Positions 32,076-44,340 of a DNA stretch of 64,000 nucleotides are shown here, piece by piece. The stretch covers positions 15,413,501-15,477,500 of the forward strand of contig NC_135362.1 in NCBI RefSeq assembly GCF_051622035.1. The letters run 5' to 3'. The position numbers and the translations under genes are program-made. The notes below the pieces were generated by a model. The model had not been told where the DNA came from and made no database searches. It worked only from the letters and a program-made list of their open reading frames with translations. The number at the start of each line of letters is the position of its first letter. Position 1 is the first letter of the stretch. The DNA is from Arctopsyche grandis. Its lineage: Eukaryota > Arthropoda > Insecta > Trichoptera > Hydropsychidae.

Positions 32076-35000
32076 TATATACACACACACAAACACACAC
32101 ACATATATACACACATGTCATATATATATAATACATGATCAATTGGAAACTTTCTTTTCATAAGATATGGAAAGGTATCGGAACCTCATTAGTTTCGGTA
32201 TATTTTGCGATTCGCCCACCAAAATCAACTCGATATATTAACAATTGTTAAAAAATATTTCTGCTAATCCAAAGACCTTCTGGATATATACATATAATAT
32301 TTCATCTCGTAAAGTTTGTCCTAATAAATTTTCTACCATCCGTAGTAATATTATTTTTGAGGGTGAGTGTGAAATTGTTCATGGATTTGCAGGGTATTTT
32401 GGGTATGTCTTCCACCCATCGTCTTCGTATGTTCAGGATGCTGACGCTATTGGTATTTCATGCCCTACGCTGGGTGTCAAGAGAATTTTTTGACACATTT
32501 AAATGTGGGCTTGATCGTTTGAAGTGTAAGATTTCAAGTGGTCGTGATCTTCTCCCTGACTTTGTGTTGAAGGGATGCGAGAGGAGCCCCATGAAGCCGC
32601 TCAAGTTCCTTTTCAACCGTTCTTTGAAAACTTGTTCCTTCCCTGAATTTTGGAAATATGAAAAAGTGACACCAATTTTTAAAAAAGGTGATAAATATCT
32701 GGTTGGAAATTACAGACCAATCTTTGTTCTTTCTGAAGTAATTGGCAAATCTCTTGATTCTTCACTGCAGGTAGACGTTGTTTACACTGACTTTGAAAAT
32801 ACCTTCGATAAGGTTGACCATGGCATTCTTATTCGAATTTTTTTTTAATTTTGGGTTATCTGATAATGTAGTGCGTTTGTTTTACCGATTATTTGACGAA
32901 CAGAAAGCAGTATGTTTCTTGCGGTATTTATCGATCGGATGAATATCATGGTTCATCTGGTGTACTGCAAGAGTCCAACCTAGGTCCATTATTGTTTCTT
33001 TTGTATGTTAATGATACTGGTTTATCAATTAATCACTCTAGATTTCTCCTTTTTACTGATGACTTGAAGATTTTTAAAACAATCATTCTGTCATTCTGAC
33101 TGAGGGCTTGCAGAATGACTTAGAATTGCTTTGTCTCCAAATAATAATCTACCATTCAGCTTGACAAAGTGCCATATTATTTCCTATTCAAGGTCGCTGT
33201 CCCCTATTGTATTATAACCTTCGGAACTATCAGTTATATACCGATACCTTTATATGAGGAAATACAAATATTACCCCTATTTATTTCCCACTGCCTTTTT
33301 ACAAGGTGTCCTAGGCTTTGACTCACTATCTTCGTAAATAATTATTGCCATTTCCAAATACTTCTTTGGAGTATTGACAACCCTTCGATTTTGTCTGAAT
33401 TTAAATTTTGGGCGCCTGAATGTGGTAGAGCTTTGCGTCATCGTCGACTTTTTCAACCTATTGTTTTGAAAAGGTCTGCTTTCGGTAACTCGTCTCTTGT
33501 AAAGGCTGTCCGGTTCCTTAGTATGATTGATGAGCATTTAGACCTTTTTGATTAGAATGTTAATGAACTGGTTAATATCATGAGATTCAACACGTCTATT
33601 TGAATGAGATGAATGATTTCTAATCTACTGTTCTTGTTTCTTTGTTTTTGTTGTTTTTTGTTGTGAGACTGGTGTGACGCATTGGGGCAACCTGTCAGGT
33701 TATTGTTATTATTATGATTTATTCATTTTTATGTATTATAATAATAAAATAAAATCTACATTTTATTATTCTCATTGGCATTTTATTTTAATTATTTTAG
33801 GCATAAAAGTAAATCAAGCAAAAGTTCAAAATCAAATAGCAAAAACGATAATTCTACTACCAAACGTGAACGTTCATCCAGCAAACATAGATCTTCAAAA
33901 GACAGCCGATCTGATAATAGAAGCCACCACCGTAGAAGTTCTAGAGACCGAGATAGGAAAAGCAGCAGTTCTAGAAGACACAGTGATTCATCTAGAATTT
34001 CATCTCATTCCAAATCTACTTCCAAAACTGACGATGAAAAGAAACAGTCAGTTGATCTTCAGTGAGAGACCTTTTTAAGTTCTTTATTATGATTTCATAT
34101 TTACGTTTTCAATGTTTATAAAATCAAAATTTTAATTGTTTTAGAATTCCAAAAGATTTAGATTGTAAAAAAGATGAATTTAAAATGGATCTTATAGGAC
34201 TTGAAAATATAAGAAGTCCCGTTTTGTATGATTGCAAACCAGACGATTTAAATGAAATTGGAAATGATTTGATGTCGCCTAATAGTAATTCCCCTAAATC
34301 TCCCGTCACTCCGGATTTAAGTACGAATCAAAAATTCATCGGTTTGTTGTCAACTTTATATGTAACGTACAAAAGATATTATTCAATTATTTTCATGTAT
34401 TTCTTATTCCCATTTACAAATAGGATGTACCGAAAGTGACCAAGAACCTAGTAGCACTATGGATTCTATGGTCTGGAATGGTACTATTAACATGGTTGAT
34501 GTGGCAAGGTTTAGTGTATCGGCTCAAGAGGTAGTATTTTATTTAATATTACATTATTTTATCAATGGTAATATCAGTATTTCATAACATACGTTTATTT
34601 GTGCTTAGGTCTCTGGTCAAAGTGAAGACATAATTCAAGAATTAGAATCTGAATTCGATGTTGTCGGACGTATTAGTCCTGATACTGTTTGGGATTATAT
34701 AAGTAAAATGAAAAAGCAAGGCTATAATGATATTTTAATATTGCGTTTTTCATCCACTTCCGATGAAGAGAAAATTCAGTATATGGCGTTATACAATTAT
34801 TTAAGTAGCCGCAGTAGGTAAGTTTATCACCATAATATTGTAGTTTTTTTTTTTTTTTTTGAAAGGTTACTGAAAGTTTTGTATAACAATTTCAAATTTG
34901 AATATAGGCTTGGAGTTATCCGTGTAAGAAATGGAGGAATTAAAGATTTTTACATTCTTCCTTTGGCTTCACACTTACCCTTACCACCAGTTCTATTGCC

Positions 35001-36294
35001 TGTACAAGGACCTGGTTTTGAAGAAATGAGACCACATCTTTTGTTAGGAATAATTGTTAAACAAAGACGAAAACGTGCATCTCATTTGACCTCTTTATCA
35101 GCAGTACCGTCAAAAGTATATCATTATTATGTCATGTTACAATGTTTTGTGTGCATAATGTAGTATTCACTGCTATTTTTATAAATTTTTAGATTGCAAA
35201 ACATGGCCACTCAAGTGATCGGTCATATACTCCTCCAACTGAAAACTCCTACACACCACCTAGCAGTCCTAAACGAAAAATACCATCGTTATCAACATCA
35301 GCTGTTATTTCAGGAATGCCACTTCCTTCATTTTTACCAAATCTGTCGCCTACAGTGAGAGATAAAATAGCCGCTACATTGGGTACATATAATACATAGT
35401 TGAATGATCTTTTAAGGCGAAAATAATTTTCAATTTTATATCTGTTTATTTTATCCTAGCATCTGCCGATGATGATGAACCTTACAGTCCTGGTGGTAGT
35501 GATAGTGGTTCATTAGAACGATCCCGATCTCCTACTTTAAAACAACCATTAGCTGAAGATCATCTGCTAACGCCTGATGATTTGCAGCGTAAAATGGACG
35601 AACTTACTAGAAAAATTGAGGAAGAAAAGAAACAGATTGAAAATATGGGTGTAAATATTTCAGGAGATTCTTTGGTATTTTAATATTTGTTGTTGATATA
35701 TTTTTTATTTTTATTTTTTATATTAAGAATGCACTTTCAAACGTTTTCAAATTTCAGGATGAACCATATTCACCATCACGTCCGATGTCACCGTCAGCAT
35801 CTGGAAATCCTCTTCCGGAGCTGTCATCGATCTCACTACCGTCAAATTTACAAGAAATTTTAGCTAGCATACAAAAAAAGATTCAAGGACCAACTAATGA
35901 TCTAACTGACTCTCAAAGTTCCACAGAGGCATACGTACCCCAACCAATACTTTCCAGTTCTATTGCTTCTGTGAATTCTCCTTATTATAAAGAAGGTTTT
36001 TCTGGTGATGTTGATATGAGGATGATCAATACGCCAGTTTTTCCCACTTTTGCTAAAAATAAAATGGATGTCACCAACAAAGGTACTAGTAAGTTGTCAA
36101 CATTGAGTGAGGCAGAGTTACTTAGTATGGTACCAGATGATGAAATACTATTGCCTTCAAATAAATCTTCAGTTTATCCTCCACTTCCATCTGTTCCACC
36201 CCCACCAATGACAGATACTAGTGTCCCTCCACCTCCTTTTAAGAGGCAAAAACTTGACTATGGACAACCTCCACCACCTGGATATGAAGGATGA
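26528..36294 (+). CDS. pps: PHF3/DIDO family protein with PHD, TFIIS central and SPOC domains (complete, 17 exons)
   Basis: Exons: 26528-26660, 26752-26901, 26977-28924, 29004-29193, 29463-29726, 29806-30201, 30276-30620, 30702-30854, 30990-31174, 33801-34061, 34145-34320, 34424-34530, 34609-34817, 34908-35115, 35193-35382, 35460-35674, 35758-36294. Every junction keeps phase; 1,888 residues. Acidic DAESDESWNSEDDPD precedes a C4HC3 PHD finger (about 744-807: WCICKQPHNNRFMICCDSC, CPNC). A second Cys cluster (CIVCKKPARTSSIFCSDAC) follows near 845. The TFIIS central domain lies about 1056-1193, an Arg/Ser-rich linker about 1260-1340, and the SPOC domain about 1413-1575 (VWNGTINMVDVARFSVSAQE). 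The C-terminus is proline-rich. Family members read histone marks and bind phosphorylated RNA polymerase II through SPOC. Drosophila pps has this layout. AATAAA at 36771 is a candidate poly(A) signal. Confidence 0.95.
31380..33750 (+). pseudogene. Dead jockey-like LINE in the intron of pps
   Basis: Reverse transcriptase motifs appear in the plus strand in broken frames: KVTPIFKKGD and NYRPI (~32670-32725), VVYTDFENTFDKVDHGIL (~32775-32830), LQESNLGPLLFLLYVND (~32960-33015) and FTDDLKIF (~33050) in the YADD position. The order is that of non-LTR retrotransposons of the jockey/CR1 group. It is interrupted by stops, frameshifts and a CA microsatellite and ends near AATAAT repeats at about 33740. 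It fills the 2.6-kb intron 31175-33800 in the gene's own orientation. Confidence 0.8.
32007..32115. repeat. CA/GT microsatellite
   Basis: A run of about 25 CA dinucleotides continues into interrupted CACACATATATACAC units. It lies within the LINE-containing intron of pps. A C14-15 homopolymer precedes it at 31742-31756. Confidence 0.95.
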
Positions 36295-39200
36295 TATGCT
36301 TGTTTTTAGTCTTACACGTAATATATTGATGTATAACATTTAGTTGTGCACATAACTATGTATGTATGAATGTATTTCCACTATTGTGGTATCATATTCC
36401 ACCATATCTAAGTTGTGTAAATATAAATATGTAATTGAAAAATCGATTGCTTCTGACGAAAAAAACAAATTGGTAGTTTTTTATTATGAAAACTTGGGAG
36501 AACAGTAATAAGTATAAATTTTAACAAGCTAACCTTGTTTAGACATAAAATACCAGTATATCATGAGCTTTTTATTTAAATTCCCTGTAAAATACAAATG
36601 AAGCATGTGCTAGTAAAATTAGTTATTTCATTTATGAATTGTCTGATGTGTATAACCTATGTAATAATTAAATAACAGTAGTTTTCGAAATAGCTACTTC
36701 TTTCTGCACACTTCAAATTATATTTGATAACATTCCCTTTTTTATTATTTTATGGTAATAATTCCATATAAATAAAAAATAAGTGTATCTCAATGTTTAT
36801 TCTGAATGGTTACAAAAACAATAAGTTATTATTATTTAACTTCAATAATTTTTGTACAGTTTTTATTGTTTTAAGATTTATTTAGATTAGTTATTGAAAG
36901 GGGATTTTGTAAGTTAGATTTGAAGTAATTAAACTACTTCTTAGCATTTATAATAATGTACTGTTATATGTATGTATATGAATTATATAACGATTTTTTA
37001 ACATATATATTATTTGCCTTGTAAATAAGCTTATACGTATACCCATATGTATTATTATTTTTTATGTAAAATATGTATTATCCCCTCCTCTCCCCCCAAT
37101 CTAAATCAAATATTTGGAATTAGAATGTCTATAGAGATAATTTGAACTTAAATGGTATGAATCAATGTTTCAATATACCACCCCAAAATATGTACAAAAT
37201 ATATATTAGTTCTATGTTAATGTGTACTTTTATTTAGTCGTGATTTTCCTTACAATTGTCGCACACACCTCATTAACCTTTATTTTATACACTGGATTCC
37301 GATTCTTTTTATACTAACTTAATATTGAATGTTCGTTTTCATTTGAAAATATATACTCGGCAGGAAAAGCGATTGGTTTACTCTGCATTTGCACGCCAAT
37401 GATTCCATTCATTTTTATTTCTATTACTATTATTATTGAGTTTTCGTTGCGCTTCTGAATACAAACAGATTTCGTGAGAGTAAGCTATGTAGATCAGTGT
37501 TTCTCAACCCGAGACCACAGGAAACTGGGGGGAGGGGCTAGTCGTAATGATATATTAAAACGATGTAAAAATGGCCACTAACGACATTGAAGTTCAAAAT
37601 AGTGGTATTTTGTGTTTATCGAGCATCTGAAACAACTTGATGATATGGTAGGTATGAATGTACCAAATTGAGTGATGCATCAATTTAGTGTTCCCCAAGT
37701 TGCCGTTGCCATTGTGGATAAAAAAGGGATGGGGGAGGGGGAGCACAGCCCATAAAAATGAGAGGCTGTGGTTTATTGAACGTGAAATTATGGATAGCAC
37801 CCTCAGTTTTAAAAGGATGTGAGGTGATATGTAAGGTTCAAGTAGAAATAAAGGCAATACATTGAATTTCTTTTTTTTTTTATTAAATAATAATACAAAA
37901 AGTAATAAATTAAGACTGCAGAAAATCAATGCTAGCAATAAAAGGCCCTAATTTGATAATAAAAACACTTTGATCTCAATAATAATTGAAATCTATTATT
38001 TAACCTCAAAAGTCAATTGACCCATCGACAAAATGTTATATTTGAGAATATAATAATAGTAGTAATGATGTCTAAAATGTTGAATGCAATGCCGAAACTA
38101 CTCCTAAAGCTTTGATGGTTTCCTCAAAAAAAGAAGCGTAAAAGACTTTAGCGTAATTTTTCTAAATACGTACATTTTTTATATCTCTGTCTCTGGCAGC
38201 ATTGCATTATAGCACCTTAAAAATATACATATAAAAAACTTTTAGTCTGAATGGTTAACTAAATTTATGTACATAATAAAAAAGACCAATTTACAAACGG
38301 TATTAAAATGCATTTTGAAGTATTTGTGATTAATATTATTTTTAAACCATGGTGTGCTGTCTTCTTCTGTCCCCTTCCCCTCAACAAACTTAGTTTGGCA
38401 ATAGAAATCATCAATCTTAAATAAAGAGTTTCGTGAACGTCCAAGTGTCTCTTGTGGTATACAATATTATACGATATTTATAAAAACTTAAAAATAGAAA
38501 AAATACTCTCATTACTTAAACATTGTTAATCATTAAAGCGAAGAGTGAAATATAATGAAAATTATTAAGGCGCAAAATTGAATTAGATTTACTTAAAGTA
38601 TTAGATAATCCAATAAAATATTTTATAATACAAATACAATAAGCTGTTAAGCCAGGAATTTAACAATGCAATACAAATGCTTTCTCAATTTCGTTTTAAA
38701 ATATAAAAAATAACCACGTGAAAAAATTGAGTCTTTTGGACATTTATGAATATAGAGAAACAATTAAATATTATGTAACATATGTTAAGTATAGAAACTA
38801 GTCTATATCGGTATTTTACCGATTAACAAACACTCACATTCAATTCAATGCTTACCTCAATATATAAATGTACCTTAAATCTTAATTCATTAAGTTTCTT
38901 TTAATATACTTCACCCCCCGCTAAACATGCAGGAGAGACCAAAGCGAACAGCCATTTTCACATCAACATTAACTAAATCACAACTATTATCAGCATATAA
39001 ATTCAGACTTTTCATAGTGTTCAAAGACATTTCTCATAAGAATTTAATATGGGTGACAATTTGAGAATACAGTAATAAACCGTGTCATTTAATTTCTAGT
39101 AAAAATTGAAATGTGCATCAAAAGTGCTACAAATAAAACTTTCACACAAAAATTACATCGAATTACAAGACATAACATTCCTAAAGCTATAACAAATAAT

Positions 39201-39345
39201 CATAAAATAAACAATATAAACTAGGAAACCTTAAAAATCTCAATTTCATATCATATTCTTTTATAAAATCAAAAAGGAAAGGATGCTTAAGAGTAAATAA
39301 TTATATCTTATCACCCCCATATAGCAGTCACAGTCTAATGTCGAA
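36295..39345. other. Convergent 3' region of pps and the MAP-like gene
   Basis: An AT-rich 3-kb stretch between two convergent stop codons with no exon I can support. AATAAA occurs at 36771-36776. At 37495 CAGTGTTTCTCAACCC resembles hAT-type MITE termini. Much of it is presumably 3' UTR. Confidence 0.45.
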
Positions 39346-42300
39346 TTAATAGGAATAGCATGGTTTTAAGTCATCCATTTGCTGAACTAAGTCTTCTTTC
39401 AATGGAATATCTGTAATTAAAGGTGATCCATTTACACGCGTCTCCTCTTGAAGTATCACTTCTTCCTTTTCAGATTTTTCTAAGGTTCCATTCTGATTTT
39501 CAACAGCTACGCTCTTGTCCACTACTTTTGTCGTAATCTTGTTTAATTTAGTTACGGCTGTCTTGGTTGTTGTACCGGATGGCCTCTTAATGGGTTGGGG
39601 AGCACTGGTCGTTTTGGTTGTAGTCGTTGTCGTTTTCGTTGCCGTTTTGGTTCCACTCTGAAATATCAATCACAATTATTTAGATTTTCATTCTAAAATA
39701 TGATATTTAAAATAAATAACATTAAAATATATTTTAACGTCATGAACCTTAGAAATTAATCCTGATCGTGGTGCTGGTGTTGGACGTGAAGCAGAAATTT
39801 GTTTATTTGTAGTGTCCTTGGTCATTTTATCAGTAATTGGAGCTTTGGCAGCTGTTACTCCGACTGCTCTTGTAGGTGCCCTAAAAATAGTAATTGAATA
39901 AAATTATAACTTGTTATATTATACTAAAACACATTATAGAATGTTAAAAAGGACAATCACCTAGAAGCGGGTGTTGGGGCTGGTCGTGGTTTGGGTGCAG
40001 CACTAGCTGGCTTAGCAGGAGCTGGACGAGGTGCTGTTGTGGTGCGAGCTGGAGCTGTTGTCGGACGAGTAGTTCCAGCTAGGCTCGTCCTTGTTGTAGT
40101 GGTTGTTGAAGTTTTGGTAACAGTGCTAGAAGCAGCTGGTTTGGGAGCAGATGTAGTTTTTGTAATGGTGCTTGTTATTGTCTTCTTGACTACTTCTTTC
40201 TTTACATCACCATTCGTTAGCGGTTTCTTATCAGCTACCGAAGTTTTAGCAGACATTGTAGTAGGTCTCGGTTTAGCAGCAGTGGTAGTGCTAGAGGGAA
40301 GTTTTGGTGCTGGTTTTGTTGGGGAAGTGGCTGTAGTAGTAGGTTTAGCTTTAGCAGCTGGTACTTTAGGAGCTGTAGATGCAGACTTAGTTATTGGTGT
40401 TGTTGGCTTTTTAGTAGCAGTAGCACCAACTCTAGGTGCTACAGCTTTCGTTGGAGAAACTGCAGGTTTGGTAGGCGATGTTGCGCTTTTCATTGGAGTT
40501 TTTGTTGGAGAAACAGCTGTTTTAGTGGTAGTTGTCGCCTTTTTAGTGGCAGGTGTTGTCGGTTTTGACTTGGCTGGTTTTTTATCGTCAGATACGACTG
40601 ATGCTACAGCTGCTGCAACACCAGCGGCAGCAACTCCAGCTACGGCAGCAACTCCAGCTACGGCAGCAACTCCAGCTACGGCAGCAATTTCCAGAGGTGC
40701 TATCAAATCAACCATGTTCTTTGATTCGATTTGTTCAACATTGGTGTCAACAATCTCACTTTCTTCTTTCTTTTCAATAACACTACCAATGATATCTTGA
40801 ACTTCGGGTTGTACAATTTCAGAAGTGGGAAGTGAATGTTCGACCGGAACAATTTTTTCGCTTTCAATCATTGGCTCATAATTTTCCAATTTTGATTCTC
40901 CGTACATATCCTCAATAGTATTTGTGAATGTTTTAATAGGTTCTTCTGTAATTCCACTATCAATAAGTGGGGAGAATGTGTCTTGAAGTTGTTCATGTGA
41001 TGCAAGAGGTCTGCAAATTTCTTCCGTCATAAATTCGTCTGCGTTTTTGATTAAATTCTCAACAACATTAGATTCGATAATTTCACATGTTTGTTTCTCT
41101 ACTTGAGTTAAGAAGTCTGTTCCGAAGTTATTTTGTTGTCCCAATAAATCTACATCAATTTCGTTAGCATTAGAAATAGCGGCCAATTCTGCTTCCATTT
41201 CATGTTTGGCAAATGAAGCATCTTGTAAAAGAGTGTCATCGGCTTGCATATTAGTAGAGATATTAGATATTTCATCAGCAATAATGTCTGTAAATGCTGT
41301 GTGATTATCAAATGCTGGTGATTTTGGTGGTGAGACCAAAGATTGAACATCTAGTACGGGTGATTGACTCTCTGGAATCAAAAATTCTTCACCAGCGGGA
41401 ATATTAGATTGCACATCCAGTAATGGCGATTGAGCGTCAGGCAATGGAGAATGAACGTCGAGCAATGGAGAATGCGCGTCGAGCAATGGAGAATGCGCGT
41501 CGAGCAATGGAGAATGTGCGTCGAGCAATGGAGATTGAGCGTCAGGCAATGGAGATTGAGCATCAGGCAATGGAGATTGCATATTTGGATAAGGCGATTG
41601 AGGTTGAGAAAGGGGATGGGTAATTGATTCCGAATGATAGTCGAAAATCTCAGGCGAGTGAGCGATTAATTCTGGGGATTGTGCAATCGGAATTGAGGGT
41701 TCAGGTGAACGCGCAACATCTGGAGTTTGAGTGATAAGATCCGGTGTTTGGCATACAGGTTCCATGGATTGGATCTGAGATACCTGATGATCTTCCGATT
41801 CAATTAAATCGTGGGGAGAATGTGCCAACAATTCTGGTGATTCTGCCTTAGAAATCACTGTATCAATTAGGAATTCTTCCACTGGCATTGGTTCTGTTGG
41901 TAGTGGACTCACGCAAATCTTTTTTTCCATTTCATATGGTGACGGGGCAGGAGATACTGCGGGCGAAAATGCTGCGTTTTGATTGACTTCTACAATGACT
42001 TCTGAATGAGTTTCAGGAATAATTTCATGATCACTTGGTTCTGTCAACTGACTAACGTTATCACTAATGGGAGATACGATATCATCCGATTCTTCGGGCA
42101 TTTGAACTTCAGATTTTTCCATGACAAATGGACTTTCTGGCTTTACAAATTCTGTACTATCAAACATGCCTCCTTCATGTGTAACGACATTATCAATGTG
42201 AGAAATTGCTGCATTTATCTCATTTGTGGTAACATCGGGTTGCTTCTGAGCGAACGGATTCACACCATACAACGAATTATCTGGCTGAGGTTCATTATTT

Positions 42301-43292
42301 CCAAACTCTTCATCACTATCATTAGGTAAAGTTTGGACAGCATTTAAGTCAAACGGATTGTGTTGCATTTCACACGTGTCTTCATCTTTTTCTTGATAGA
42401 AAGACATGCTCATGGGATCTCGTTCTTTATTTTTAAGGCGTTCAAATAATTCTTCATCAATTCCTTCATCGTCATAAGCTTGACTGCCATGTTGCATATA
42501 AGCTACTTGAACATCACAGAAATCAGTCGTGTCCTTTTGAACCCTTTCAAATTCAGCTTGATCAACAAAGTTATTGGTGGAACTAATTGGTGTTTCAACA
42601 ATATCGTCATCCGCATAGTCTGATAATTGTTTCTCATTACCGTGAAGAGTCTCCTTAAGATTTTCTTGAGAGGACAAAGCCTGTAAAATGATAAAAAAAA
42701 AATAATTAAACAAACTATATACATTAAAAATTATCAAGAATATTATAAAAACTCAATATCTTACACTATTATCGCAATGTCCATTCAAATATTCTTTATC
42801 GTCGATATTTCCTAGATCGGCGAGTCTAGTGGAGACTTCATTTTCGAATTCGTTTGGTTCAGGAATGACAATATCGTCCATGGGGACAGGTTTTTGTGGT
42901 GATTGAGAAACAACTTCATCCGGCAGTAATCTAGATGGAATAGCGGACAAATCAGGCGATAGTCCACCATGAGTAGGCGTCACAGGCACAAAAGGCGCTG
43001 CCTCCGGGTTCAACGGTGAATTCATATTGTCTTCTGAATCGACAATATCAGAAACTTCAATAGCCTGCGAAGAAAAAAAAATTAATAATACAAAGCAAAT
43101 TGTGAAAACATTGTTTTGACTATTGTAAAAAAAATCATACAGAATCGATGGGCTCCGACGCTACTTGATTTAACAGTTGGGAATCAAGCAGGTCAGATTT
43201 TTCTTCTCCTTTAATGTAGTTCCACTCGTCTTCTGATTCTTCGCCACCACTTTCAGCTACATTATCCACCAAAACTCCGGCAATTTCTATTC
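39346..43292 (-). CDS. MAP-like protein, acidic N-half with PAM2 motif, basic Lys/Thr/Pro/Ala C-half (5' end missing)
   Basis: Exons in transcript order: 43141-43292, 42765-43064, 39961-42680, 39748-39880, 39346-39657. Phases agree; 1,204 residues follow an undetected first exon. The start is acidic (GEESEDEWNYIKGEE). Next comes SPLNPEAAPFVPVTP, a PAM2-type motif, which binds the MLLE domain of poly(A)-binding protein. The 906-codon exon holds a heptad array of SPLLDAH units, then an AAVAGV array. It continues with a very basic tract rich in TKTT, SPTKP and PAAKP that runs to the end. Acidic projection part plus basic Lys/Pro/Thr tail resembles microtubule-associated proteins such as MAP4 or Drosophila Map205. 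The identity is tentative; no known repeat domain is seen. The two halves presumably project from and bind the microtubule lattice. Confidence 0.75.
40580..40705 (-). repeat. In-frame Ala-Val-Gly tandem repeat
   Basis: Eighteen-base units (GGAGTTGCTGCCGTAGCT on the coding strand) encode AAVAGV at least three times, then an alanine/valine-rich stretch. It lies at the border between the acidic and basic halves of the MAP-like protein. The perfect nucleotide identity of some units implies recent unequal exchange. Confidence 0.8.
41395..41600 (-). repeat. In-frame 21-bp tandem repeat (SPLLDAH heptads)
   Basis: About nine 21-base units encode S-P-L-[LP]-D-[AV]-[HQ]. Each unit has a Ser-Pro, a potential proline-directed phosphorylation site. 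The three central units are identical at the DNA level. Adjacent Gln/Ser-Pro segments upstream look like diverged copies. Confidence 0.85.
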
Positions 43293-43549
43293 CTGCAATT
43301 GAAAATTGTTCTTCTATACATACAATTCATAATACCGAAATAAATCATAGTATTCTGTGATATTTTATAGACCAATCACAGAGCACGCGACGACGCGATT
43401 GGTCGAAAACAAAAATCAGTATTATTTTTGAAAAATTAAAACAATAGAAACGCATGGAGAAATGCGACTGCCATTTTGCACAATTGAAATGGCGACAGCC
43501 AAACAACATCGAAATCAAATTCAACAAACAAAAACTAACATGCAAACGG

Positions 43550-44340
43550 GGGCTACGAAACGGGGCGGAGTGCCTAGCTCGGGGCGTGTGCCCTCCAGGT
43601 GACGACGACGACGACGACGACCGCGAGAAACGCGCCAACAGCCCAGCACTGTCAAACTACGCGCGTCGAACATAACACGACCAAATACGACCAGCTACAG
43701 CTACAGCTACATCCGACGACAAATTTGCAACATTTCTCTTCGCAAAAGTAACACGTAAAATAAAAAAAAAAAAAAAAACACGTTCGAATATGTATGTGTG
43801 GCGAAAAGTTGTACAAATCGGCGACCGACGAGAGGTGGAGAGGTGTTCCGCTATTTTGGAGCGGCCTTCAAAGCGAACGCCGAAATCGTCATCATTATTT
43901 TCATATGCATACAACATAACGTATCTTTGCACGATTCATACATTGCGTAAAGACTTCCATATGCAAATTCTAAAAATAATGAAAGTGGCGAGGGTGCAGC
44001 GTGCGGCAAGTAGCGAGTACAATGACGAAGGAAATAGCGCTCGATGCATTCGGAACGGATAGGGCCGAGAGAGCGAGACGGCGCGCTACCGAAAGAGCGA
44101 GACGGAGATTATCGAACTGCGATTTCTGTTCGAAAAGTGTCGGTTCGACTGTGTGTCTGGTCAGAGTCGTGCGGCGGCGTGCGCCAGACGAGACGAATCA
44201 ACAGGCGTTTCGATGCGGCCGGGAGGGACACTATAAATAGATCACAAATACTACAACTGTGCAGCGCAGACACACCCTATCACCCCATCGCCCTATCGCC
44301 CTATCGCCCTATCGCCTCTCTTCACCTCTCCATCTGATCG
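43550..44340. promoter_or_regulatory. GC-richer region, candidate divergent promoter
   Basis: CpG-rich patches at about 43550-43660 and 43980-44230 lie upstream of the MAP-like gene on the minus strand, so its promoter and missing first exon should be here. On the plus strand CTATAAATAG at 44231-44240 is a good TATA box, followed by four CGCCCTAT units (44280-44315). That suggests a plus-strand transcript starting near 44262, but no coding exon follows that I can support. Confidence 0.4.

Noticed and set aside
39991-40800. 269-aa plus-strand ORF rich in Val/Ala/Gly
   Set aside because: Antisense shadow of the Lys/Thr/Pro-rich exon of the MAP-like gene.
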